From Sphaerospermopsis sp. SIO1G1 (GTDB taxonomy: Bacteria > Cyanobacteriota > Cyanobacteriia > Cyanobacteriales > Nostocaceae): a stretch of DNA of 64,000 nucleotides. The stretch's first letter is position 1, and every line of letters starts with the position of its first letter. The notes below the pieces were generated by a model. It worked only from the letters and a program-made list of their open reading frames with translations. It did not search any database and had not been told where the DNA came from. Where the stretch lies: NCBI GenBank assembly GCA_010672785.1, contig JAAHFX010000002.1, positions 263,493 to 327,492 of the forward strand, written 5' to 3'. Below are positions 37,445 to 46,563 of the stretch, in pieces. The position numbers and the translations under genes are program-made.

Positions 37445-38866
37445 ATGTCAAAGAAAAACTCAATTACATCCTTCTGTAAAGAGCTTTTAGCCATTACAGG
37501 TTTATCTCTACTCACTGTTGCATCAATTCCTACTCAAGCATTCTCATTCACAACAGAAATAACAGAAACCAAAGAGAAAACAGTTGCAGTCCAACAACTA
37601 CAAGATAACTCACTTACAAGTTTTTTGAACAGTGAGGCATCAGAATTATTAATTGCCAAAAAAGATAAAGATGACGATGATAAAAAATATCGTTACAGAT
37701 ATGATAAAAAGGGTGATGACTACAAATATCGGAAAGGTAAACGTCGTTCCTCTAGATATCATAAACGTAAAAATTGGAACTGCCACTTCAAAGTTGGTAG
37801 ATACATCAATCGTAAGAAAAAATCTTTAGTCCTGTATTTAGACATTTTAGAAAAACCAGAAACTAGATATGCAAATGTAGTTTATCAAGTCTATGCTAGG
37901 AAAAAAAATAAATGGAAAAATGTTTATACAAGTACCGGAGCAAGATTAATCAAAAGATACCGTAACACATACAGATTAGAACCAGAAGTCGTAGAACTGA
38001 AAAAGCTAAAAATCAAAGAAAAAGACCTCTACAAAACAGATTTAAAATTTGTTGCCCGAGTCCGTTATGATTATCAAAATAGACGTGATCAAAGATGGGT
38101 AATAGAAGATACTTGGAATTATGATTCCATCACAGAATACAGCAACATTGCTCAAGTAACTGAAGTCAATTACACCACCACAACCAGAAGAGACAATTAT
38201 ACAGGTAGATCCTATAAAAGGAATGCTAGTTACCGTAGAAATGAAGATAGATATGAACGGAAAGATGATAAATATGACAGATATGACAGACGCAGAGACG
38301 ATGATGATGACGATGACGATGACAAATATGACAGATATGACAGACGGAGAGATGATAAAAAATATGATAGATATAACAGACGGAGAGATGATGACAAATA
38401 TGATCGTCGGTCAAAATATAAAGGTAAGAAACGCTATTCCTACAAAGCTTACAAAAACAAAGATTGGGATTGTGTATTTAAACTAGGTAGATTGGTGAGA
38501 AGAGACAAAAAAGCCTTCATTGTCCATTTAGATATTCGGAATAAACCAGCTACAAAATATGCAGATGTAGCCTACTATATTTATGCTCGCCAAAATAATC
38601 GTTGGGTAGCAGTTCATAGAATTGATGGCAAAAGATCAATTAAAAAGAAAGGGAAAAGATACTATATCAAACCTGAAGTTATTGATTTTAGAAAGCTTCA
38701 ATTAAGTAACACAAAGTTGTCTAGATCGGATCTGAAATTTGTTACCGAAATTAGCTATGAAACACAAGTCAGACGTAAGCAAAAATTTGTTGTAGAAAAT
38801 ATCTGGAACTACAGTTCAATAGGTGAAATTGAGAGCATTGAGGAAATAGAAGTAGAAAGTATCTAG
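37445..38866 (+). CDS. Secreted protein with a duplicated 130-residue domain and an Asp/Arg/Tyr linker
   Basis: A 473-residue exported protein of unknown function. It starts with a signal peptide (about 12-33, ending TQAFS). Two homologous domains follow, at about 110-240 and 340-470. Each starts NWNC/DWDC-x-FK-G-R, has DI-x(2)KP-T-YA-V-Y-x-YAR in the middle, and closes DLKFV-x(8)Y...V-x(2)WNY-SI. Between them is a linker of about 90 residues made of DRYDRRRDD/KYDRYDRR units, including nine Asp in a row. Each domain has a single conserved Cys (112 and about 342). I do not know this family. Confidence 0.7.
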   Translation: MSKKNSITSFCKELLAITGLSLLTVASIPTQAFSFTTEITETKEKTVAVQQLQDNSLTSFLNSEASELLIAKKDKDDDDKKYRYRYDKKGDDYKYRKGKRRSSRYHKRKNWNCHFKVGRYINRKKKSLVLYLDILEKPETRYANVVYQVYARKKNKWKNVYTSTGARLIKRYRNTYRLEPEVVELKKLKIKEKDLYKTDLKFVARVRYDYQNRRDQRWVIEDTWNYDSITEYSNIAQVTEVNYTTTTRRDNYTGRSYKRNASYRRNEDRYERKDDKYDRYDRRRDDDDDDDDDKYDRYDRRRDDKKYDRYNRRRDDDKYDRRSKYKGKKRYSYKAYKNKDWDCVFKLGRLVRRDKKAFIVHLDIRNKPATKYADVAYYIYARQNNRWVAVHRIDGKRSIKKKGKRYYIKPEVIDFRKLQLSNTKLSRSDLKFVTEISYETQVRRKQKFVVENIWNYSSIGEIESIEEIEVESI

Positions 38867-38889
38867 ATATCCAAATTTCTGATATTTCC

Positions 38890-38965
38890 AGGACTTACGC
38901 AAAAATCTTCCAAAACTCTATTCCTCTGGGTTCTCTGCGGTTTGATATTCCGTTCCATCAGGTGT
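38890..38965. repeat. Interspersed repeat family A, partial copy 6
   Basis: AGGACTTACGCAAAAATCTTCC is followed by CTCTGGGTTCTCTGCGG, but no right-hand inverted end is found before copy 7. It is a half element. Confidence 0.6.
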
Positions 38966-38998
38966 GTTAGATGCTAAATCTAATGCACCAAATTTTTT

Positions 38999-39081
38999 TG
39001 GGACTTACGCAAAATATCTCTTGTAACCCTCTTACCTTCGTTTTCTTAGCGTCCTTCGTGGTTCATTCTTCGGTAAGTCCT
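38999..39081. repeat. Interspersed repeat family A, copy 7 (sub-type II)
   Basis: GGGACTTACGCA...GGTAAGTCCT bracket the sub-type II core CTTCGTTTTCTTAGCGTCCT. It is nearly identical to the core of the copy at 35083-35174. Confidence 0.85.
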
Positions 39082-39194
39082 GTTGCTAAAGTGATAGCGT
39101 AATGCACCACTATCAAGGATTTGGAATAGAACTCATTTGTGCTGTATATAAAGTTATGTTACGATATAGTCAAAGTAGTCAAAATAACCACAAA

Positions 39195-39395
39195 ATGCTA
39201 ACTTACACTCTCACAGATGCACGTAACAAACATGGTGAAGTTTTTGATAAAGCTGCTGTTGAACCTGTTTTGCTTACCAAACAATCACGCCCCAGTCATG
39301 TAATCATGTCTGCTAGTAGGTATCACAAGCTAATAGATAAAATTCAAGAATTAGAGAGAACTTTATCAGAAAACAATATAGATATATATGATTAA
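39195..39395 (+). CDS. Orphan Phd/YefM-type antitoxin
   Basis: A 66-residue protein starting at the internal ATG (MLTYTLTDARNKHGEVFDKA). It has the Phd/YefM pattern of an N-terminal DNA-binding part with PVLLTKQSRPSHVIMSASRY, then a helical toxin-binding tail (HKLIDKIQELERTL). The frame is open further upstream, but those 31 residues do not fit the family. No toxin gene follows: the next 200 bases have no coding frame. It is probably a leftover antitoxin or a stand-alone regulator. Confidence 0.75.
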   Translation: MLTYTLTDARNKHGEVFDKAAVEPVLLTKQSRPSHVIMSASRYHKLIDKIQELERTLSENNIDIYD

Positions 39396-39595
39396 AAAAT
39401 AGCCGTTTCCAAGTTTCTTCATTTTTTTTATATATTTTCACTACCCAGCAGCATATCCCCAAATTTTGAAAAAATTATCTTAAGAAAGCAGACGCAAAGA
39501 GTCAAAAAATCCAAATCTTGAAACTGTTACCTGTTCCCTATCACAGACAAATTTTTTAGAAACCCTATAGATACATCGGGGATATGCAAAGTTAA

Positions 39596-40186
39596 TTACA
39601 CAAAAGTTTCTGTGGTAAAACTGCCATGTAATCCATAGGGAATATGATGTTTAAGGTGTAACTTGGCAATTGCACCAGCTTGGAAGTTTTGAGCATCTAA
39701 AATAACAACATCTGTCCGATGATGTTCAGCATCATAAACTAAAGTAATAATCCAACCTTCATCTTCCTGTAAAGAGTTTTCACGAGGAATAAAAATGGGT
39801 TCACCAACAAAACCACGAGGTGCGGCGCTCCAAACTTGTTTTTTGTCTGATTCTAAATCAACTTTCCAAATAGCTTGAAAAGGTGCATTCCCTTTTGAGT
39901 TGTGTGCAGCGGAACTATAAAAGTAACGATAGGGTTTACCCACATAATTGGGGTGGATGACAGGAAATTCACAAGCACGTTGATCTAGTAATTGACTTTG
40001 TACTTTTTGCTCGGATAAATTGAGAGCAAATCGCCATACTTGCCCTGGTGCATTTGCTTCAAAATTGGTTTCTCGATAGTCGCTATTTGGTTCTACTTCT
40101 GTCAAAGATTCATATCCACCTTGCCAATCTTTTTGGCTATAGGATTTTTCTGATTTGAGGTTTTCTTGATTTATAAATGTCTGCAT
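39596..40186 (-). pseudogene. Carotenoid oxygenase with large internal in-frame deletion
   Basis: The 196-residue frame joins the two ends of a carotenoid cleavage dioxygenase. Residues 1-28 (YSQKDWQGGYESL) match the family N-terminus. From about residue 33, EPNSDYRETNFEANAPGQVW matches a region about 300 residues into a normal 470-490 residue enzyme. The rest runs to the true C-terminus, HHIPYGLHGSFT, with the last iron-binding His. The middle, which holds the other three His ligands and most of the beta propeller, is missing. The frame is otherwise open, so the deletion is in-frame. It cannot be an active dioxygenase. Confidence 0.8.
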
Positions 40187-40269
40187 TTTAGAGTATTTTG
40201 ATTTTAAAAGTCTATATTATTGTTGTTAACACATAATAAATGTGTTGGGCAAAAAATCAGCAAGTGGAG

Positions 40270-41637
40270 TTAAATATTGGCTGTATTGGTGGAGCTAATG
40301 GTTTCGTTTTCTTCTGTGGGGAGGAATTTGATAAATAGTAATGGTATTAAGGCAATTATGTTAGTAAGAATGACTAATAACCAGAGGTTATCAAAGTTAG
40401 TTTCTGTAATGCCTAACCAGTGCATAGTTATTGCCCCAAATTCTTTAGAAATTGCACCGCCTAAGTTAAAGATAGACATGAGCAGAGCAAATAATGTTGC
40501 TTCTATTCCCTTTGGGCAAATTCTTGCAGCTAATACCATGATGGGCATAAAGGCAATTTCTCCCATGACGGCTAGGATTAAGCTATCACCTAAACTAAAC
40601 CATTCATCATTTATTCCTAATGCTCTGTTAGTGTGGGTAACTAATATTAACATTGTCATTCTTAAAGCAGCAGAAATGATCATGCTCCAACTGCAAATTA
40701 TGGGAAATGGTACGGCTCTTAAAAATCTTTGAAAAATCCAAATCCCAATTAATGATGCTAAATTAGTGACTAAATGTACTCGCCCTAAAAATTCTGGTTG
40801 AAAGTTTAGTTCATTGGTGAAAAAATAGAAATAAGCTGTTTCACCACTGGGGGTAGATTGCCATAAAAAAATGAATGCTGTGGGTATCCAAATAGCTTTT
40901 CTGGTGATGGCTTGCCTGATTTCTTTGATTTGATTGGGAATTGTGAGGTAATCACTTTGTTCTTGATCTTGATCTGTTTTTGATGTGTCTTTTTTGATTG
41001 GTTTTTCTGCAATTAACCAAGCTACAAAAGAAACTATTAAGGGAAATATAGCAGTGATTAAAAATACTACGCGAGGGTTAAAATATTCTAACAGTAAGCC
41101 GCTAAAATAAGCGGTTATTAAACCTCCCAAGGCACTAGCACCCCAACAGAGAGATTGTAATGATCCTGCTTTGGCTTGGGTTTCTACTCTGGCACGTTCA
41201 ACTACTAGGGAATCTACAATTACATCACTGAAGGCAACGGAGAGGGATGAGAGGGCGATCGCTAGTGTTGCAGCCCAACTACTATTGACTATAGTTCCCA
41301 TACTCACCCAGGCGACTGTCCCTAGTATCCCAGATAACACTAAATATGGACGACGACGATAGCCAAAGATGGGTAAACCATCAGAAATAAAGCCAAATAA
41401 AGGCTTGATCATCCAAGGTATAGCAACTACACCTAATAGTGCAGATACTTCAACAGGTGTTAAATTTAACTCATCTTTGAGGAAAAAGCTAAGGGCTAGT
41501 CGTGCTAACTTTAATATACCTTGGACAGCGTAGACCGCAAGTATGGCAATTAATTCTGGTGTAGGATCGTTTCCCAACAGAATTCTCTTGCCAAATGAGT
41601 CTTTAGCTTTTGGCAAGCCAGAGGTTTCAATGAGCAT
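40270..41637 (-). CDS. Folate/biopterin transporter (FBT family, MFS)
   Basis: A 455-residue membrane protein with about twelve segments. It has the family motifs LKLARLALSFFLKDELNLTP (about 40-60), KPLFGFISDGLPIFGYRRRPY (about 76-97) and SDVIVDSLVVERAR (about 136-150). Cyanobacterial members import folate-type compounds across the inner membrane. The C-terminus is an asparagine/threonine-rich tail. It is divergently placed from the zinc-ribbon/xth region and follows the carotenoid oxygenase remnant in the same direction. Confidence 0.9.
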   Translation of the reverse strand: MLIETSGLPKAKDSFGKRILLGNDPTPELIAILAVYAVQGILKLARLALSFFLKDELNLTPVEVSALLGVVAIPWMIKPLFGFISDGLPIFGYRRRPYLVLSGILGTVAWVSMGTIVNSSWAATLAIALSSLSVAFSDVIVDSLVVERARVETQAKAGSLQSLCWGASALGGLITAYFSGLLLEYFNPRVVFLITAIFPLIVSFVAWLIAEKPIKKDTSKTDQDQEQSDYLTIPNQIKEIRQAITRKAIWIPTAFIFLWQSTPSGETAYFYFFTNELNFQPEFLGRVHLVTNLASLIGIWIFQRFLRAVPFPIICSWSMIISAALRMTMLILVTHTNRALGINDEWFSLGDSLILAVMGEIAFMPIMVLAARICPKGIEATLFALLMSIFNLGGAISKEFGAITMHWLGITETNFDNLWLLVILTNIIALIPLLFIKFLPTEENETISSTNTANI

Positions 41638-41753
41638 TCTGTGAATATTTTTTAAGTTTTATCTACTTTTATATCATATCCAGATATAGATAAAAAGGAC
41701 AGGTAAGTATTAACAGTTAACAGCAATTACTGAGTCAGTATTAAACTCAAGTG

Positions 41754-41868
41754 CCAGGTTTTAAACCATTTACCCCTATGAACGTCAGCACTTTTTGCTC
41801 AAAAGAACTGCTATATCCCTTTTCCTGTCATGTTTTCAGATTTATTCACCAAACCCCACTCAGACCAA
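41754..41868. repeat. Interspersed repeat family F, copy 3
   Basis: On the minus strand it reads GGTTTGGTGAATAAATCTG then AAAACATGACAGGAAAAG, resembling family F copies at 20682 and 32362. Boundaries are approximate. The rest of the 41638-42077 gap holds no gene I can support. Confidence 0.5.
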
Positions 41869-42077
41869 ATCTGATTTAAAAAACTCACTTTTAGTAATTT
41901 AGCTCAAAACCTCTTATTTGTCGCCTTTTACCAAGAAAATGGGTTGAAAGCCCCGTTCTTAGCACTGAATATTACTGTATTTTTAATAACAACTTCTTAA
42001 TTACACAGAATTAGTCACAGGATAATTGGCTAAGTTTTTATTACGACTTTATAAATGATTGGTAAAGTAATTAAGAA

Positions 42078-42227
42078 TTAATAGCGGTATTTCCTACATG
42101 ATGAGCAGAACCAATATAGTTCACCATGACGAATATGACGCAATATTGAACCACCGCAATATGGACAAGTGTTAGCTCTATTTTGGGTATCATTTTCTAC
42201 TAAAATATTCTGTAGCACAACTAACAT
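42078..42227 (-). CDS. Small zinc-ribbon protein (49 aa)
   Basis: A short frame starting at ATG 42225-42227 with stop TAA at 42078-42080. The product has an N-terminal helix (LVVLQNILVEND) and a compact zinc ribbon: CPYCGGSILRHIRHGELYWF and then CSSC, giving two CxxC pairs 16 residues apart. The YWFCxxC pattern is shared by small cyanobacterial zinc-ribbon proteins, as I recall; the precise family cannot be named here. It lies 83 bases from xth on the opposite strand. Function is unknown; nucleic-acid binding is plausible. Confidence 0.6.
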   Translation of the reverse strand: MLVVLQNILVENDTQNRANTCPYCGGSILRHIRHGELYWFCSSCRKYRY

Positions 42228-42310
42228 TTGCCATATTTTTGCAAATATGAATTAAATTCTTGAATAGAGATCAACTATTGAGTTTTTTCACATTTTTACA
42301 GGGATAAATC

Positions 42311-43093
42311 ATGAAAATTGCTACTTGGAATGTCAATTCTATTCGCACACGTTTAGAACAGGTAATTCACTGGTTAGGTGAAAATCCTGTTGATGTATTA
42401 TGTTTACAAGAAACCAAAGTGATAGATCAGGATTTTCCTGTCAATGCCTGGAAAGACATAAATTATTATCCTTATATTTATGGACAAAAAGCTTATAACG
42501 GTGTGGCATTGATTAGTCGTCAACCTTTAGAGGATGTTAGGATGGGTTTTACAGCAGTATTACCCGATTTAGATCCAAAATGGGACGAACAAAAACGTGT
42601 GATTAGTGGTGTAATTGAGGGAGTCAGAATTGTCAATCTTTATGTTCCTAATGGTTCGGCGGTAGGTAGTGAAAAGTATGAATATAAATTGGGCTGGTTA
42701 AAAGTATTGCAGGAATATTTGCAACAATTACTATTATCCAATTCTACTATTTCTATGTGCGGTGATTTTAATATTGCTTTGGAAGATATAGATATTAATG
42801 AGAAAGTGAAAATAGAAAATCACATTATGTCATCTGAACCTGAACGTCAAGCTTTACGAGAAATATTAAGTTTAGGTTTTGCAGATGCTTTTAGAAAGTT
42901 TAATCAAGAGGGGGAAAATTATAGTTGGTGGGATTATCGCACGGCAGCTTTTAGGAGAAATTTAGGTTGGAGAATAGATCATCATTATTTAACACCTATA
43001 CTTTATGAACGCGCTCAAAGTTGCATTATTGATGTTGAACCGAGGAAGTTAGAAAAACCTAGTGATCATGCGCCGGTGGTAGTAGAATTTTAA
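42311..43093 (+). CDS. xth: Exodeoxyribonuclease III / AP endonuclease
   Basis: This enzyme cleaves DNA at abasic sites in base excision repair and has 3'-5' exonuclease activity. Visible motifs are MKIATWNVNSIRTRL at the N-terminus (metal-site Asn), DVLCLQETKV (Glu34 region), NLYVPNGS, GDFNIALEDIDI and the C-terminal WRIDHHYLTP with PSDHAPVVVEF (catalytic His). Length (260 aa) is standard. A purine-rich AGGGATAA precedes the ATG. Confidence 0.94.
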   Translation: MKIATWNVNSIRTRLEQVIHWLGENPVDVLCLQETKVIDQDFPVNAWKDINYYPYIYGQKAYNGVALISRQPLEDVRMGFTAVLPDLDPKWDEQKRVISGVIEGVRIVNLYVPNGSAVGSEKYEYKLGWLKVLQEYLQQLLLSNSTISMCGDFNIALEDIDINEKVKIENHIMSSEPERQALREILSLGFADAFRKFNQEGENYSWWDYRTAAFRRNLGWRIDHHYLTPILYERAQSCIIDVEPRKLEKPSDHAPVVVEF

Positions 43094-43280
43094 ACGTAGA
43101 GACTAGATACAGGTATTGTCAGCTTTGGGTTAGTTTCTGGTATTTGCATTAGTTTTACTAAATTCCCACATTATTATTTTAAACAAAGATTATAAGAATT
43201 CGGATTTTAGGAATTTGCTGATTGCAAAATAGTGAGTAAACTGAACTATAGAAACATCCCCATACTCAAATCCAAACCTT

Positions 43281-44156
43281 ATGATTCTAGTAACTGGTGC
43301 AACAGGAGATATAGGCCGCCGCATCGTGCGGTTATTATGTCAGCAACAGAAACCTGTACGTTCTTTCGTACGTCTGTCATCCCATTCTAATGAATTAGAA
43401 CATCGAGGTTCTGATATCTTTATTGGTGATTTAAGACGAGAAAAAGATATTCAGAAAGCTTGTCAAGGAGTGAAATATATTATTAGCACCCACGGTTCAG
43501 GAAATGATTCTCTATCCTTAGATTATCGAGCTAATATTGAACTAATTGATCAGGCTAAAATCCAAGGAGTTGAGCATTTTGTCTTCATATCTGTATTAGG
43601 TGCTGATAGAGGATATGAAGATGCTCCCGTCTTCAAAGCTAAACGAGCGGTAGAAAAATATCTACAAAATAGTGGCTTAAATTACACTATTTTACGCCCA
43701 TCTGGTTTAGCATCAAACCTATTACCATTAGCAGAAAGATTTCGAGAAACAGGTTTATATCTACTTATTGGTGAAGCTACAAATCGGACATCTATTGTTA
43801 GTAGCGATGACTTAGCCAAAATAGCTGTAGATTCTTTAATTATTGATGATGCACGTAATCAAATTTTACCAGTAGGAGGTCCAGAAATCTTATCTCGTGA
43901 TCAGATTCCTAAAATTTTTGGTCGCATCTTTAATAAAGAACCAATAGTAATTAATGTTCCTTTATTTGCCGTTGATAGTGTACGCAATTTATTAGGTTTT
44001 TTTGATTCATCAACACAAAAAAACTTAGGCACTTTTCGGACTTTATTGGCTGATGAATTTTTCTGTACTTCAGAGGAAACCAGTAATTTAGAAAGGATTT
44101 ATAATTTTCAGTTAGAAAACTTAGAAAGCTTTTTGCGCCGTTATTTGGCAACTTAA
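43281..44156 (+). CDS. NmrA-like NAD(P)-binding SDR family protein
   Basis: A 291-residue atypical short-chain dehydrogenase with the nucleotide-binding motif VTGATGDIGRR (residues 4-14). It has GDLRREKDIQKACQGVKYII, where NmrA-like and Ycf39-like proteins test a complex partner or cofactor. The usual YxxxK catalytic pair is not evident (KRAVEKYLQNSGLNYTILRP is typical of the non-catalytic group). It may act as a redox sensor or assembly factor rather than an enzyme. There is no operon partner. Confidence 0.85.
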   Translation: MILVTGATGDIGRRIVRLLCQQQKPVRSFVRLSSHSNELEHRGSDIFIGDLRREKDIQKACQGVKYIISTHGSGNDSLSLDYRANIELIDQAKIQGVEHFVFISVLGADRGYEDAPVFKAKRAVEKYLQNSGLNYTILRPSGLASNLLPLAERFRETGLYLLIGEATNRTSIVSSDDLAKIAVDSLIIDDARNQILPVGGPEILSRDQIPKIFGRIFNKEPIVINVPLFAVDSVRNLLGFFDSSTQKNLGTFRTLLADEFFCTSEETSNLERIYNFQLENLESFLRRYLAT

Positions 44157-44205
44157 TTATTAGTTATTAGTTATTAGTTATTAGTTATTAGTTATTAATT
44201 ATTGG
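44157..44205. repeat. Heptamer tandem repeat (TTATTAG)n
   Basis: About six copies of TTATTAG begin immediately after the stop codon of the preceding gene. Confidence 0.9.
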
Positions 44206-44284
44206 TTATGATATGGATTTAGATTTTATGTGTCATTAAATAATCAGACATATTGAATATTCAATCATATTTTCATGACTAATC

Positions 44285-44376
44285 AGGACTTACGCAAAAT
44301 ATCTTTCAAACCCTCTTATCTTCGTGCTATTTGCTTCCTTCGTGGTTCATTCTTCCGTAAAATCTGCGTAAGTCCT
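44285..44376. repeat. Interspersed repeat family A, copy 8 (sub-type II)
   Basis: AGGACTTACGCA and TGCGTAAGTCCT are perfect inverted ends around CCCTCTTATCTTCGTGC and TCCTTCGTGGTTCATTC. Confidence 0.88.
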
Positions 44377-44442
44377 GACTAATAACTAATATCTAATGAT
44401 TAATGACTAACGACTAATGAATAATATCTAAGGAAAAAATAT

Positions 44443-45939
44443 ATGAAATACTCATTATCTGCAAATCCTACTCAAGCACGTCAAACTAAAGAAAATTTTG
44501 CTAAACCAGAAGAACAATTATCCTATGAATTAGGGAAAGCGGTACAGGAATTACCTCCATTGTATACAAGATTATTAGCAGGAACTATTAGTTTAATTGT
44601 ATTTGGGTCAATTTCCTGGGCGCATTTTTCTAAAATTGATGAAGTAGCAACAGCACCGGGAGAATTAATAGCTTCTACCCAAGTTAGACCGGTGACATCT
44701 TTAGGTAATGGATTTATTTTAGCAGTAAAAGTTAAGGAGGGCGATCGCGTTAATAAAGACCAAGTTTTAATTGAACGTGATCCGAATTTACGACAAACTG
44801 ATGTAAACAGATTAGCAAAAGCTAGTAAGTTAATTGAGGAAGATTTACAAAGATTACAAGCAGAAAGGAAGGGTAAAAAAACCACAGGGACAACATTACA
44901 GAATGAGTTGTTAAATTCGCGGTTATTAGATTACCAAGCTCAACAAGCAGCAGCGGAAGCAGAAGCAAAACGTCAATTAGTAATTATCAAACAAGCAAAA
45001 ATTAGATTAACTCGGTTACAAAAAAACTTGGAAACAGCCGAAATCAGTATTACTTATTTTCAAACTAATTTAACTAATGCTGAAAATATTCGCAATAAAT
45101 TAGCAGATAGTTTAAAAATTGCCCAACAACGAGAAGAGAATTTGAGAACATTATTAACTCCTGGTGCAGTTCCTAGAATTGATTATTTAGAAGTACAAGA
45201 AAGATTAAATCGAGCAAATACAGATATCATTAGAGCAAAAAATGAAGTTACCAATGCTCAAAATCGAGTTACAGAAGCAAAAGATAAAGTTGCATCATTA
45301 GAGAAAGATATTGCGGACCAAACACAAGAAATAAGTCAATTAAAGCAAAATTATCAAGCAGTAAGAAACCAAATCATTAGGTTAGAGTCAGAACGAAAAA
45401 GTGAGATTTTAACACAGATAAATAGACGTAAAGAAGAATTAACTAATGTTGCAGGACAATTGGAACAAGCAAAGAAACAAAAAGAAGGAGAAACAATTAA
45501 AGCACCAGTTGCAGGTACTATTTATAAAATCAAAGCTACAAAAGGACCGGTACAGTCTGGGGAAGAATTATTATCAATTCTACCTACAGGGGAGGAAATG
45601 CTATTAGAAGTGAAAGTTTTAAACCGAGATATTGGTTTTATTCGTCAAGGTATGCAAGCAAAAGTGAAGTTAGCAACTTTTCCGTTTCAAGAATTTGGAG
45701 TTGTAGATGGTGAGGTTGTTAATATTAGTCCTAATGCAGTAGTTGATGAAAAATTAGGGTTAGTTTTTCCTACTAGAATTAAATTAAGTCAGCATTCTAT
45801 GAATGTTAAGGGTAAACAAGTGGAATTTACCCCAGGGATGGTAGCAAATGCAGAAATAGTTACACGGAAGAAATCAGTTTTGACTTTTATTGTTGAACCA
45901 ATTACCCGTAGATTTAGTGATGCTTTTTCTGTGAGATAA
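44443..45939 (+). CDS. HlyD-family membrane-fusion (adaptor) protein
   Basis: A 498-residue adaptor of type I secretion or export complexes. A short cytoplasmic N-terminus is followed by one transmembrane segment (LAGTISLIVFGSISWAHF, about 45-64). Next comes the lipoyl/barrel half LGNGFILAVKVKEGDRVNKD, a long coiled coil (about 120-345, with RLQKNLETAEISITYFQTN and later heptads), then the second lipoyl half KAPVAGTIYKIKATKGPVQS and a beta-barrel end. An ABC-type partner would be expected, but neither an ABC transporter nor TolC is in the window. The start has an upstream AAGGAAAAAA, a good ribosome-binding site. Confidence 0.88.
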   Translation: MKYSLSANPTQARQTKENFAKPEEQLSYELGKAVQELPPLYTRLLAGTISLIVFGSISWAHFSKIDEVATAPGELIASTQVRPVTSLGNGFILAVKVKEGDRVNKDQVLIERDPNLRQTDVNRLAKASKLIEEDLQRLQAERKGKKTTGTTLQNELLNSRLLDYQAQQAAAEAEAKRQLVIIKQAKIRLTRLQKNLETAEISITYFQTNLTNAENIRNKLADSLKIAQQREENLRTLLTPGAVPRIDYLEVQERLNRANTDIIRAKNEVTNAQNRVTEAKDKVASLEKDIADQTQEISQLKQNYQAVRNQIIRLESERKSEILTQINRRKEELTNVAGQLEQAKKQKEGETIKAPVAGTIYKIKATKGPVQSGEELLSILPTGEEMLLEVKVLNRDIGFIRQGMQAKVKLATFPFQEFGVVDGEVVNISPNAVVDEKLGLVFPTRIKLSQHSMNVKGKQVEFTPGMVANAEIVTRKKSVLTFIVEPITRRFSDAFSVR

Positions 45940-46182
45940 TTTACAGAGAAATGATTTATTCAAGAAGTGAAATATATCAGATTATAAATATTAATGTTTA
46001 ATTTTTTACACGTCTTCCAATTTTCTAGACACTTCATAATTTTTCTAACCACAGATAGAAATTTGTGAAAATACATCCAATATTTTTCTAACTTGCGGCC
46101 GATTGAATGAACATTGCAAAATTGTTAGTATTGTAAGCAAGAAATCAGAAAACGCAGTATACAATTTATTGAAGGTACATTT

Positions 46183-46482
46183 ATGACATTACAAAATATA
46201 GACAAACAAGCATACCAAGATAAAGTCAAAGCGGAACTTGACAAATTCAATGCTCAAATTGAAGAATTAAAAGCTAAAACTAATCAAGCTAAAGCAGATG
46301 CAGTAATTGAATATAATAGTAAATTGGAAGAAGTCTATGCTAAACGCGATGCTGCTAAAGCTAAATTAGAGGAATTACAAAAAGCAGGTGAGGAAGCTTG
46401 GGAAGAAGTACAAAGCGGATTTGAAAAAGCTTGGAAAGAATTAAATACAGCTTTTGAAGGTGCTGTAGCTAAATTCAAATAA
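46183..46482 (+). CDS. Small coiled-coil protein
   Basis: A 99-residue, highly charged, almost wholly helical protein. Heptad-like patterns run from about residue 10 to 85 (KAELDKFNAQIEELKAKTNQ, then AKRDAAKAKLEELQKAGEEA), and it ends with FEKAWKELNTAFEGAVAKFK. There is no signal peptide or membrane segment. Similar small proteins are known in cyanobacteria without an assigned role. A plausible terminator follows at 46517. Confidence 0.7.
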   Translation: MTLQNIDKQAYQDKVKAELDKFNAQIEELKAKTNQAKADAVIEYNSKLEEVYAKRDAAKAKLEELQKAGEEAWEEVQSGFEKAWKELNTAFEGAVAKFK

Positions 46483-46516
46483 TTACCTGTTAAATAATGA
46501 TCTGAGTTTTGCTTAA

Positions 46517-46551
46517 CCCCCATAACCCAAATTTGGGGGAGTGCAATTTTT
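46517..46551 (+). terminator. Terminator after the coiled-coil gene
   Basis: CCCCC (46517-46521) pairs with GGGGG (46535-46539), with an inner CCCAAATTTGGG palindrome, followed by CAATTTTTGATTTTT. It lies 35 bases past the stop. Confidence 0.6.
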
Positions 46552-46563
46552 GATTTTTATCTG

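Noticed and set aside
40277..40732. Plus-strand frame of 151 codons
   Set aside because: Antisense to the folate/biopterin transporter; composition follows from the membrane protein on the other strand.
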